In this document: positions 9,755-19,122 of the stretch, piece after piece
Numbering within the stretch: the stretch's first letter is position 1
Layout of the letters: the number at the start of each line of letters is the position of its first letter
Virus record (IMG/VR): IMGVR_UViG_3300031787_000528
Location: 1-32,094 of that record
Strand: one strand, 5' to 3'
Length of the DNA stretch: 32,094 bases
Source: a virus
The notes under the pieces: model-generated
Database searches by the model: none
What the model was told of the DNA's origin: nothing
Seen by the model: the letters and a program-made list of their open reading frames with translations, nothing else
Program-made: the position numbers and the translations under genes

Positions 9755-11101
9755 ATGTCAGCAAGAGACGCAGCAAATACTGCACGTTTAGCCGCTGCTA
9801 AACAAGACAAGGCAGCAGAATCACGTGCAGCATCATCAGCAGCAGCAGCATCAGCAGCACGTACTGCTGTTACTAAACTGACATCAGGTCAAACATTAAC
9901 CGCTGCTGAAAAGAAGACACTTGGTTTACCTACAACACCAGCAGGACAAACAGTAAAGAAAGGTCCAACAGGATCAACAGGACCCACAGGTAGATCTACA
10001 GGACCAACAGGAGGTCCTACAGGTAGATCTACAGGACCAACAGGAGGAGCAACAGGTCCGACAGGACCAACAGGACCTGTAGGTAGAACTGTTGTAAATA
10101 CTTATGAAGATCCAGCAACTGGTGATATTTATGCAATCTATAGTGATGGTACTAGAGAATTACTTTCTCAAGGAACAAAACTTTCTGATGCGGCTACAGA
10201 AGAAGCGCGACGTGCATTACTAGCACAACAAGAAGCAGCACTTGCACTTGAAGAGAAAAAGCGTGAGGGGCAGTCTGCGTACTCGCTATTGTTCTCAGAG
10301 TTTGATCGCTATGGATTAGGTGTTCTAGTAGAACCACTTAAGAAGTTTATTGAAGAAGGTTTATCTCCAGCAGAATTTACTATTCGCCTACGTGAGACAG
10401 ATGCCTATAAGAAGCGCTTTGCTGCTAACGCACAGCGTGTGGCTAAAGGTTTACGTGCACTATCTGAGGCTGAGTACATCGGTACTGAAGACCAGTATCA
10501 GGATGTAATGCGTCGTTACGGTATGCCTGAGTCCTATTATGCAAAGGGTGACCTTGGTGTACAAAGTGGATTTGAGAAGTTCCTAGCAGGAGATGTATCT
10601 GCAGTAGAACTAGAAGACCGCATTCAAACAGCACAAAATCGTGTTGTTAACTCTAACCCAGAAGTTGCTAAGGCACTTAAAGAATTTTATCCTGGTATCT
10701 CTAATGGAGATATCTTGGCTTATGTATTAGATCCAGCCAACGCTATTGAACAGATCAAGCGTAAGGTAACTGCTGCTGAAATCGGTGGCGCTGCAATTCA
10801 ATCGGGACTTAGAACTGGTATGACTCGTGCAGAGGAACTTGCTGCTGCTGGTGTCAATAAGGAAATGGCACAAAAGGGTTTCCAGACAGTTGCAGAAGTT
10901 GCACCACGTGGTGGAGTACTAGCAGAAATCTACGGTGAATCACCATACACACAGACAACTGCAGAGCAAGAAGTCTTTGGACTTGCTGGATCAGTGGATG
11001 CTGCAAGGCAGCGTAGGAAACTGACACAACTAGAGACTGCCGCATTTAGCGGTAGTGCTGGAGCAGGAGCGATAGCACGTGATCGTGCTGGTGCCTTCTA
11101 A
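9755..11101 (+). CDS. Putative internal virion protein with collagen-like segment (448 aa)
   Basis: Starts three bases after the previous stop, behind a GGGGTAAGCA context. The Ala-rich helical N-terminus (1-60) leads into a short interrupted collagen-like stretch (about 70-110: [12 protein letters not shown] repeats), then a helical domain with PAEFTIRLRETDAYKKRF (about 205-225), which echoes the 531-aa protein, and a Gly/Ala-rich end. A collagen-like linker inside a gene of the ejection block is unusual; it could act as a flexible spacer or trimerise. The alternative is that this is a surface-exposed head or tail fibre protein encoded out of the usual place. It is the last gene before the structured leader. 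Confidence 0.55.
   Translation: MSARDAANTARLAAAKQDKAAESRAASSAAAASAARTAVTKLTSGQTLTAAEKKTLGLPTTPAGQTVKKGPTGSTGPTGRSTGPTGGPTGRSTGPTGGATGPTGPTGPVGRTVVNTYEDPATGDIYAIYSDGTRELLSQGTKLSDAATEEARRALLAQQEAALALEEKKREGQSAYSLLFSEFDRYGLGVLVEPLKKFIEEGLSPAEFTIRLRETDAYKKRFAANAQRVAKGLRALSEAEYIGTEDQYQDVMRRYGMPESYYAKGDLGVQSGFEKFLAGDVSAVELEDRIQTAQNRVVNSNPEVAKALKEFYPGISNGDILAYVLDPANAIEQIKRKVTAAEIGGAAIQSGLRTGMTRAEELAAAGVNKEMAQKGFQTVAEVAPRGGVLAEIYGESPYTQTTAEQEVFGLAGSVDAARQRRKLTQLETAAFSGSAGAGAIARDRAGAF
9986..10047 (+). repeat. Tandem 33-bp duplication in collagen-like segment
   Basis: An identical 29-base unit occurs at 9986-10014 and 10019-10047 (it begins ACAGGTAGATCTACAGG), so the period is 33 bp, or eleven codons (GRSTGPTGGPT). 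It looks like a recent in-frame tandem duplication in the collagen-like linker of the 448-aa protein. Confidence 0.85.
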
Positions 11102-11105
11102 ATAA

Positions 11106-11198
11106 CAAGCCTGCCAATGGGACGACTGGTCCATTGGAGTGAGATTAAAACCAGTAGCAAGAGCCACACCACTTTCCCCAAGGTGAATGTGAGGCTTG
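11106..11198 (+). ncRNA. Structured leader RNA with H-type pseudoknot upstream of scaffold gene
   Basis: The 128-base gap between the ejection block and the scaffold start has no credible ORF but pairs almost completely. P1: CAAGCCT (11106-11112) with AGGCTTG (11192-11198). S1: CCAATGG (11114-11120) with CCATTGG (11131-11137). S2: ACTGGT in the S1 loop (11125-11130) with ACCAGT (11150-11155), giving a classic pseudoknot with a 4-nt loop (11121-11124), no base between the stems, and a 12-nt A-rich loop (11138-11149). P3: CACA/TGTG (11165-11168 with 11188-11191) plus an inner CACTT/AAGGTG stem with one bulge, abutting P1. No U-run follows, so it is not a simple terminator. It probably acts in the scaffold/capsid mRNA as a leader, riboswitch, RNA-stability or processing element. 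I do not recognise its class. Confidence 0.65.
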
Positions 11199-11229
11199 CG
11201 TCAATCTAACAAGAATGGGAGAAGGACCT

Positions 11230-11697
11230 ATGTCCAACTATGACTACGAGGATGATGACTTCGATACGGACTCATCAGGCAATGACCTTGTAAAACAACT
11301 GCGTAAGGCTACTAAGCAAAAAGACAAGGAACTGTCCGAACTAAAGGCACAGTTTGAAAGTCTTAACAAAGCGCAACGTGACCGAGCAATCAAAGATGCC
11401 CTCGCAAGTCGCGGGGTAAACAGCAAAATTGCTGCATTTATCCCACAGGATATAGACCCAACTGAAGAGTCTGTATCTAAATGGTTAGAAGATTACTCCG
11501 ATGTGTTCGGAATTGAAACTAACCAAACCCAGGCAACACCTAATGTTAATCCAGCCGATGCTGCTGCATATAAGCGTATGACTAATACTGTCGAAACAGG
11601 AGTCTCTCCTGAACACAACGACAACATTATGCAGAAACTTATGAATGCAAATAGCAGAGAAGAACTGGATGAAGTCATTAGATTGTCTGGACTCTAA
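11230..11697 (+). CDS. Capsid scaffolding protein
   Basis: The 155-residue product starts with a very acidic stretch (YDYEDDDFDTDSSG), followed by a Lys/Glu-rich probable coiled coil (about residues 20-60, QLRKATKQKDKELSELKAQF) and a helical C-terminus. This composition and the place directly before the major capsid gene are typical of scaffolding proteins, which shape the procapsid and then leave. I chose the ATG at 11230 because GGAG at 11218-11221 sits eight bases upstream; an in-frame ATG at 11215 would put the ribosome-binding site inside the gene. The structured leader just upstream suggests that its expression, with the capsid gene, is separately controlled. Confidence 0.75.
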   Translation: MSNYDYEDDDFDTDSSGNDLVKQLRKATKQKDKELSELKAQFESLNKAQRDRAIKDALASRGVNSKIAAFIPQDIDPTEESVSKWLEDYSDVFGIETNQTQATPNVNPADAAAYKRMTNTVETGVSPEHNDNIMQKLMNANSREELDEVIRLSGL

Positions 11698-11726
11698 TCC
11701 GATCCTAACGAAAGGCTAGACCAGAA

Positions 11727-12905
11727 ATGGCAACCCCACAAGGTACCCCTACCACCACGTCTAGCATCAGCAACCTCGTACAAGCAGCATACGATCAGTA
11801 TGTAAGAATGGCACTACGTTCCATTCCTGTTATGCGTTCACTTGCAGATGTTAAGCCAGTGCAACAGGCAATGCCAGGATCATCAGTTGTTTTCTCAATC
11901 TATTCAGATTTGGCTCAGGCTACTTCTACATTGACAGAAACATCAGATGTATCAAGCATTGCATTAGGTAACCCATCACAGGTTACAGTAACACTGAACG
12001 AATACGGTTCAGCAGTTACAACAACAAAGAAGTTAAACCTAACTTCATTTAACGATGTTGACTCAGCACTTGCTGACATCATCGCTTACAACGCAGCAGA
12101 TTCTATTGACAACGTTGTAGGTCAGGTCCTCTCAGCAGGAACTAACGTGATCTACTCAAACGGTCCAACAGGAACTACTCCAACTTCATCAGCAGGAGTT
12201 CTACCAGTAGACACAATGACAGTTGCAGACATCCGCAACGCTGTTGTATCACTACGCACAAACAAGGCATTGCCTCGTATGGGCGAACTATATGCTGCAT
12301 ACCTACACCCACGTCAGTCAGCCGATCTTCGCGCTGAAACTGGTACAGGTGGATTCCAGGAACTAACAAAGTACGTTGAGCGTACACCGTTCGTTGCTGG
12401 TGCAGTAGGCGTTATCGAAGGCGCTTTCATCGTTGAGACACCACGTGTCCTAAACGGTCTAAGTCTTGCTACAGGTATTACACCTACAGTTTCCGTAACT
12501 AACAAGGAGTTAACATCTAACGTTGCAACTCTAACAACTGCTGTGGCTCACGGCCTAGGCGTTGGACAGGTTGTAACTGTTTCTGGTGTAGATGCAACAT
12601 TCAATGGTACTTACACAATTACCGTTGTAGGTTCAACAACTACATTCTCTTATGCCAAGACTGCTACTAACGTAACATCAGTAGCAGCAACAGGTACTGT
12701 TACATTTACCAACAACTACCGTGCGATTATCGCAGGTCGTGAAGCATTGGCTGAAGCACAAGCAGCAGATATCTCAACCGTTATCGGTCCAGAGATTGAT
12801 GCGCTACGTCGTTTCCGCACAATCGGTTGGTACTACTTCGGAGGCTTTGCACGCCTACGTGAAGCAGCACTCTTCCGCATTGAGTCTGCAGCAACAAACG
12901 GATAA
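11727..12905 (+). CDS. Major capsid protein, N4-gp56-like, with inserted Ig-like domain
   Basis: Forms the head shell. The 392-aa protein follows the scaffold gene and ends with a segment (IGPEIDALRRFRTIGWYYFGG) characteristic of the N4 gp56-type capsid family as I remember it; the N-terminal part (QYVRMALRSIPVMRSLADVKP, then NEYGSAVTTTKKLNL) also fits a HK97-fold coat protein. At about residues 254-328 (12486-12710) an extra Thr/Val-rich beta domain is inserted just before the conserved C-terminus, with the core HGLGVGQVVTVSGVDATFNG. The same domain occurs in the 735-aa tail protein. Such insertions usually project from the capsid surface as decoration or adhesion domains (inference). A strong hairpin follows the gene. 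Confidence 0.85.
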   Translation: MATPQGTPTTTSSISNLVQAAYDQYVRMALRSIPVMRSLADVKPVQQAMPGSSVVFSIYSDLAQATSTLTETSDVSSIALGNPSQVTVTLNEYGSAVTTTKKLNLTSFNDVDSALADIIAYNAADSIDNVVGQVLSAGTNVIYSNGPTGTTPTSSAGVLPVDTMTVADIRNAVVSLRTNKALPRMGELYAAYLHPRQSADLRAETGTGGFQELTKYVERTPFVAGAVGVIEGAFIVETPRVLNGLSLATGITPTVSVTNKELTSNVATLTTAVAHGLGVGQVVTVSGVDATFNGTYTITVVGSTTTFSYAKTATNVTSVAATGTVTFTNNYRAIIAGREALAEAQAADISTVIGPEIDALRRFRTIGWYYFGGFARLREAALFRIESAATNG

Positions 12906-12920
12906 TTCCGCTAGTGCAAC

Positions 12921-12950
12921 GACAGGGGGAGGGGAAACTCTCCCTCTGTC
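12921..12950 (+). terminator. Hairpin after the capsid gene, possible attenuator or mRNA 3' stabiliser
   Basis: GACAGGGGGAG (12921-12931) pairs with CTCCCTCTGTC (12940-12950), 11 bp including one G-T wobble, with an 8-base loop. No T-run follows, so it is probably not an efficient intrinsic terminator; partial termination or protection of the abundant capsid mRNA is more likely. Confidence 0.5.
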
Positions 12951-12968
12951 ACTTAGGAAAGGTTAGAT

Positions 12969-13295
12969 ATGCCATACACATTAGTAACTCCTTACGAGTG
13001 GCAAACTTGGGGAACGGACTACAACACGTTCACTCCATACTCACGCCTTGCAGGTCGTCGCTTTAATGATGGAACTATTAACGGACCTATTGCAATTAGT
13101 CTTACTGATGTTGCTCGCGGTCAAACATTGATTGTTAATGGAACTCAGGTAACTATTACTTTAACACCTAGCCAAGACGAACTAGCAGCGGCTAGTTATT
13201 ACTTCCTTGGTGGTCACGAGTATGTACTCAGTGATTACCAAGCACAGGTTCTTATTGATGCTGGCTATGGCGAATATGTGACACCAATAGTATGA
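12969..13295 (+). CDS. Putative head-completion or surface protein (108 aa)
   Basis: Starts at ATG with AGGAAAGG upstream and overlaps the next gene by four bases (ATGA). The product is beta-rich with many Tyr and Thr residues and a middle segment (GQTLIVNGTQVTITLTPSQDELAAASYYFLGGHEYVL cut across about residues 53-88) suggesting a small beta-sandwich plus a helix. Position right after the capsid gene fits a head decoration or connector protein, but no family is recognised. Confidence 0.55.
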   Translation: MPYTLVTPYEWQTWGTDYNTFTPYSRLAGRRFNDGTINGPIAISLTDVARGQTLIVNGTQVTITLTPSQDELAAASYYFLGGHEYVLSDYQAQVLIDAGYGEYVTPIV

Positions 13296-13564
13296 GTTTA
13301 CATAGAAGAACTACGCACCTTGAATATGTTGAAGGATGCTTTGGCTGCAAGGTAGGCGAACTAGAGTTGAGCGTAGGTGTGGCAAACCACAGAGGTATAC
13401 CTACTGCTAAGCAACACGATAGGGAATTACAATCCTATTACGATGCAACACGACAGGGTATAGAACCACGTTCAACAAAGAGTAAAGATATAGATGCAGC
13501 AGTACAACTTTCCAACGAGGCTGGTAAAGCCTTCGATGGTATTTCAATGACATTCAAAAACTAA
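13292..13564 (+). CDS. Hypothetical protein with C-x2-C motif (90 aa)
   Basis: Four-base ATGA overlap with the upstream gene. The opening HLEYVEGCFGCKVGEL carries two Cys separated by two residues; the rest is charged, with Lys/Arg/Asp and a C-terminal helix. I recall similar short CFGCK-containing proteins in other actinobacterial phages, always near head genes and without an assigned role. A single C-x2-C pair could bind zinc as a dimer, but that is speculative. Confidence 0.6.
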   Translation: MSLHRRTTHLEYVEGCFGCKVGELELSVGVANHRGIPTAKQHDRELQSYYDATRQGIEPRSTKSKDIDAAVQLSNEAGKAFDGISMTFKN

Positions 13565-13573
13565 GGAGAAACA

Positions 13574-13708
13574 ATGCCAAACGTAAACGGAAAGAAGTTT
13601 CCATACACAGCAAAAGGTAAGATGGATGCAAAGATGGAAGCAAAAAAAGTTGCTAAGAAAATGGTAAAGAAGACTGTTAAGAAAATTGCTAAGAAGATGG
13701 AGAAGTAA
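13574..13708 (+). CDS. Tiny Lys-rich protein (44 aa)
   Basis: ATG gene behind an excellent AAGGAGAAACA ribosome-binding site. About 40 percent of the residues are Lys, in an amphipathic repeat of KK-plus-hydrophobic units (AKKVAKKMVKKTVKKIAKKMEK), probably one long basic helix. Likely a DNA-condensing or virion-packaged protein (inference). First of five tiny adjacent genes. Confidence 0.6.
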   Translation: MPNVNGKKFPYTAKGKMDAKMEAKKVAKKMVKKTVKKIAKKMEK

Positions 13709-13710
13709 TA

Positions 13711-13863
13711 ATGTACAACTCAGAAAACGGCAAGATGGATGATATGGGTATGGAAGAAGATCTAATGCCTTATCCATCAATGGACAAGCAATACCCAGGT
13801 GCAGCAAAGTATTCATCTTATGAATCAATCCAGACAGGTGCTCCAGGCAAGGCTGCTAAGTAA
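13711..13863 (+). CDS. Tiny hypothetical protein (50 aa)
   Basis: Starts two bases after the previous stop (TAATAATG) and ends with TAATG shared with the next start. Unlike its basic neighbours it is Met/Asp/Glu/Pro/Tyr-rich (MDDMGMEEDLMPYPSMDKQ) and only turns basic at the end (GKAAK). Probably disordered. The tight coupling within the train supports translation; function unknown. Confidence 0.5.
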   Translation: MYNSENGKMDDMGMEEDLMPYPSMDKQYPGAAKYSSYESIQTGAPGKAAK

Positions 13864-14036
13864 TGAAGAAGGCAGCACAGAAAGCCAAAGTCGCCAAGGT
13901 GATGAAAGAATTTAAGGCAGGAACTTTGAACTCTGGATCTAGTAGAGGTCCAATTGTTAAGGGCAAGAAGCAAGCAATTGCTATTGCACTATCTCAAGCA
14001 AAGATGTCTAATAAGAAAATGGGCAAGAAGAAGTAA
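13863..14036 (+). CDS. DUF6496-like basic protein (57 aa)
   Basis: One-base overlaps at both ends (TAATG). The pattern KVMKEFKAGTLNSGS...KGKKQAIAIALSQAK is one I recognise as the DUF6496 signature seen in small phage and bacterial proteins: a VMxEFK helix, a Gly/Ser turn and an AIAIALS helix. No biochemical role is known to me. Very basic throughout, so DNA or capsid association is plausible. Confidence 0.65.
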   Translation: MKKAAQKAKVAKVMKEFKAGTLNSGSSRGPIVKGKKQAIAIALSQAKMSNKKMGKKK

Positions 14037-14314
14037 TGGCAAAGTCTCCAGCGTGGCAAAGAGCAGAGGGCAAGAACCCAAAGGGTGGCCTTAACGCAAA
14101 GGGTCGTGCCTCTGCCAAAGCGCAGGGGATGAACCTCAAGCCTCCAGTCAAAAAGGCTGAGGCTGCTAAGTCTCCTAAGTCTGCAGGACGACGCAAGTCT
14201 TTCTGTGGTCGTATGTGTGGGATGAAAGCAAAGAATACTTCTAGTAAGACTGCTAGAGATCCGAACTCAAGAATTAACAAGTCACTTCGTGCTTGGGATT
14301 GTAGTTGCAAATGA
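14036..14314 (+). CDS. DUF6321-like protein (92 aa)
   Basis: Starts in a TAATG overlap and ends in an ATGA overlap. The order WQRAEGKNPKGGLNAKGRASA, then LKPPVK, then RKSFCGRMCGMK and a final RAWDCSCK matches what I remember of DUF6321, a small conserved phage protein often found near head or terminase genes. Four Cys in two pairs (CGRMC and CSC) plus many Lys/Arg suggest a zinc- or nucleic-acid-binding protein, though this is unproven. Confidence 0.65.
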   Translation: MAKSPAWQRAEGKNPKGGLNAKGRASAKAQGMNLKPPVKKAEAAKSPKSAGRRKSFCGRMCGMKAKNTSSKTARDPNSRINKSLRAWDCSCK

Positions 14315-14475
14315 AAAAGAAAACAGCATTCTGGGATAAACCAAATCCTAATAAAACATCAAAAGCATTAACGCCAGAGCAAAAGAAACAAGCAAAGGCA
14401 AGAGCCAAAGCAGCGGGAAGACCATATCCTAATCTAGTAGATAACGCTGCAGTCAAGAGAACTAAGAAGAAGTAG
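14311..14475 (+). CDS. Tiny basic hypothetical protein (54 aa)
   Basis: ATGA overlap with the preceding gene. Sequence FWDKPNPNKTSKALTPEQKKQAKARAKAAGRPYPNLVDN resembles short conserved phage proteins with a PNP-K...LTP-Q-K-AKARAKAAGRPYPN layout, of unknown function. It ends in a Lys-rich tail, and the ribosome-binding site of the next gene overlaps its stop codon (TAGGAGAT). Confidence 0.6.
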   Translation: MKKKTAFWDKPNPNKTSKALTPEQKKQAKARAKAAGRPYPNLVDNAAVKRTKKK

Positions 14476-14484
14476 GAGATATAG

Positions 14485-14765
14485 GTGGCACTAGGACAAT
14501 ACGGCACAACGTTATTAGATGAACTTAATCGTTTGGCTAATGGTGGCACCTATAGAGCACCAGGCGCGATGGTTGATGAAGCCCTTGCTGCTCGCCAATG
14601 GGCAGCACAACGTTCGGTAACAACAAATTACACAGACACAGTGGGAGTATTAAATGCGATTGCGGGTACGTCTAGTTCTAATCGTCTTGATTACAACGGC
14701 GTATGTAATCTCATCGCTGGTACTTTTCAACTACCTGCAGCGCAAGCACTCAGGGCAGTGTCATC

Positions 14766-14769
<4 letters not shown>
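14485..14769 (+). CDS. Hypothetical protein (94 aa), possible fibre/neck factor
   Basis: GTG start with AGGAGAT five bases upstream. A compact helical protein (TTLLDELNRLANGGTYRAP, then DEALAARQWAAQRSV, then NRLDYNGVCNLIAGTF). Its stop overlaps the TTG start of the next gene (TTGA), marking the start of the adsorption block. No family recognised. Confidence 0.55.
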
Positions 14770-17070
<2,301 letters not shown>

Positions 17071-17071
<1 letters not shown>

Positions 17072-17973
17072 TGCCAACACTGAACGAACTGGTGGACGAG
17101 GTAAAGGCTAACCTACAAGGTTACGCTTTACGTCAAGACCGTATTACCTATGTTGCTAACCCTGCTGGTTTAACTACCACTAGCACATCAATTACCGTTG
17201 GCTCTTCTTCTAACCTAGCCAAAGGTATTATCGAAATTGATGATGAACTAATCTGGATTGATTCCTTTGACAAAGCCAATAACGTACTCAACGTTATACC
17301 AGGCTTTGGTCGTGGATACCAAGGAACTACCGCTTCTCCTCACTCACAGTATGCCCCAGTAACTCTATCTCCAACGTTTCCACGCACTTCTATTAAGAAG
17401 GCTATCAACGATACAATCAACAGTTTCTATCCTAAGTTGTGGATCATTAACTCTTACACATTTACTTTTAACGCATCTCAGGTTACATATCCATTGCCAG
17501 ATGATGTTGAAGGTGTCCTATTTATTTCTTGGCAGACAACAGGTTCTAGCCAAGAATGGCTACCAGTAAATCGTTGGCGCTTAGATGGTATGGCTAATGC
17601 TGCTACCTTCAATACAAACAATACAATTAACATCTATGAGAATGTACAACCTGGTCGTACAATTCAGGTTTGGTATACAGCCACGCCAAACACTCTTGAT
17701 GCCAACACAGATGATTTTGCTGACGTGTCTGGTCTACCAGATTCTTGTAAGGATGTCGTTGTCCTCGGCGCATCATACAAACTACTGTCTTATCTTGACG
17801 CTGGACGAATCAATCTCGGTAGTGCTGAAGCCGATCTAAACGATTCCAAATTACCATCATCTGCAGGCGCTGCAGCATCTCGTTATATCTTTGCCCTCTA
17901 TCAACAACGTCTTAATGAAGAAGCGTTGAAGTTGGCAGACAAGTATCCAATCCGTATTCACTACACCCGCTAG
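17071..17973 (+). CDS. Neck / head-tail adaptor protein with inserted beta module (300 aa)
   Basis: The N-terminal helix (TLNELVDEVKANLQGY) and the later helices (RTSIKKAINDTINSFYP, CKDVVVLGASYKLLSYLDAG) resemble podovirus adaptor proteins of the T7 gp11 / P22 gp4 type, which plug the portal and carry the tail. It is longer than those because residues about 28-108 form an inserted beta module ending GRGYQGTTASPHSQYAPV. A similar module opens the next protein (GRAGTSAISHTGGATV). The TAATG overlap with the glycosyltransferase supports the start. Confidence in the adaptor call is moderate; the helical pattern and context carry it. Confidence 0.6.
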
Positions 17974-17986
17974 GTAAGGAAAGCCA

Positions 17987-18793
17987 ATGACTCGTAAGTA
18001 TTCGTCCATCAGCGTTGAAACGACGCTGGCTTCGGGAATCTCTAACACAGCAACTACTATGACAGTTGCTGCTGGTACAGGTTCTGCTCTAATGGGAGGT
18101 GTCACTCTCGCTGCTGGAAACGTAGACCAGTTTACAGTTGCACTCGATGTTGATACACAAAATGAAGAAGTAGTATTTATTACAGCAGTATCCACTGATA
18201 CGTTCACGATTGTTCGTGGTCGTGCTGGAACATCTGCTATTTCACATACTGGTGGCGCTACCGTCAAGCACGTACTAACCTCTGATGATCTAACCTTTTA
18301 CACAACAGGTGTGGCTACAGCAGATGCTGCAGTACCTGAGTCAATAGTAACTGCCAAGGCTGACCTACTCGTAGCCTCAGCATCTGGTGTGGTGGATAAT
18401 CTCGCCGTTGGAACTAACGGACAGGTTTTGACTGCAGATTCTGCAGCAACACTGGGAGTCAAGTGGGCAACACCAACAGATACTAACTTAACCTTTAACG
18501 CACAGACTGGAACTACTTACACTCTAGTAGCAGGTGACCTTAACAAATTGGTCACACTCAGCAATGCCTCAACTATTACATTAACTGTACCTAACGGTGT
18601 CTTTACCGCAGGTCAGCAAATTAACATTCAGCAAATAGGTGCAGGAACAGTACAGATTAGAAACGATGGAACTAGCGTTCTAACCTCTACTGGTGCTACA
18701 TCTACTGCACCAAATCTACGTGCTCAGTACAGCGCAGCAACCATTATATGTACGTCAAGCAATAACTTCACAGTGATTGGGGATCTATCCTAA
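17987..18793 (+). CDS. Tail fibre protein, two beta modules (268 aa)
   Basis: ATG start with GGTAAGGAAAG upstream. The N-terminal module (1-100: TTLASGISNTATTMTV, NEEVVFITAV, IVRGRAGTSAISHTGGATVKH) is a common virion-attachment unit and resembles the insert in the adaptor. A linker (110-165) contains NGQVLTADSAATLGVKW, a motif frequent in phage fibres. The C-terminal module (about 166-268, FNAQTGTTYTLVAGD to FTVIGDLS) is repeated as a separate gene at 19122-19487. Probably a fibre shaft or attachment subunit. Ends in a TAATG overlap with the next gene. Confidence 0.65.
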   Translation: MTRKYSSISVETTLASGISNTATTMTVAAGTGSALMGGVTLAAGNVDQFTVALDVDTQNEEVVFITAVSTDTFTIVRGRAGTSAISHTGGATVKHVLTSDDLTFYTTGVATADAAVPESIVTAKADLLVASASGVVDNLAVGTNGQVLTADSAATLGVKWATPTDTNLTFNAQTGTTYTLVAGDLNKLVTLSNASTITLTVPNGVFTAGQQINIQQIGAGTVQIRNDGTSVLTSTGATSTAPNLRAQYSAATIICTSSNNFTVIGDLS

Positions 18794-19122
18794 TGCCAAC
18801 GGTATATAAAGTACTGGGTCAGTCAGCACCAAGTGCTGCAACAGCAACAACGTTATACACAGCCCCTGCATCAACAAGTACTATTGTTTCAACTGTTAAT
18901 ATAGTAAACTTGAGCACAAACGCAGATACAGTAAGAGTTGCCGTACGTCCAGCAGGAGCAACTCTAGCAAATGAACACTATATTATTTTTGGTTTAGTGT
19001 TGCCAGCAAGAGCACAATATACACTCCAGGCTGGAATAACCTTAGCAACAACAGACGTAATCACTGTATATTCAAACAACGGAACTTCATCCTTTTCTGC
19101 ATTCGGAAGCGAGATATCATAA
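18793..19122 (+). CDS. Small beta-sandwich fibre-associated protein (109 aa)
   Basis: Overlaps both neighbours by one base (TAATG). All-beta and Thr/Ala/Val-rich (ATTLYTAPASTSTIVSTVNIVNLS, then RVAVRPAGA, ending DVITVYSNNGTSSFSAFGSEIS). Proteins of this pattern (VYKVLGQ at the start, TLYT, NxS-x-xDTVRVAV) are common in phage fibre clusters with no specific role assigned. Likely a capping or adaptor subunit of the adsorption apparatus. Confidence 0.55.
   Translation: MPTVYKVLGQSAPSAATATTLYTAPASTSTIVSTVNIVNLSTNADTVRVAVRPAGATLANEHYIIFGLVLPARAQYTLQAGITLATTDVITVYSNNGTSSFSAFGSEIS

Noticed and set aside
11106-11198. tRNA or intrinsic terminator in the scaffold leader
   Set aside because: No T-loop or anticodon arm pattern, no acceptor end, and no T-run after the hairpins; the pseudoknot topology explains the pairing better.
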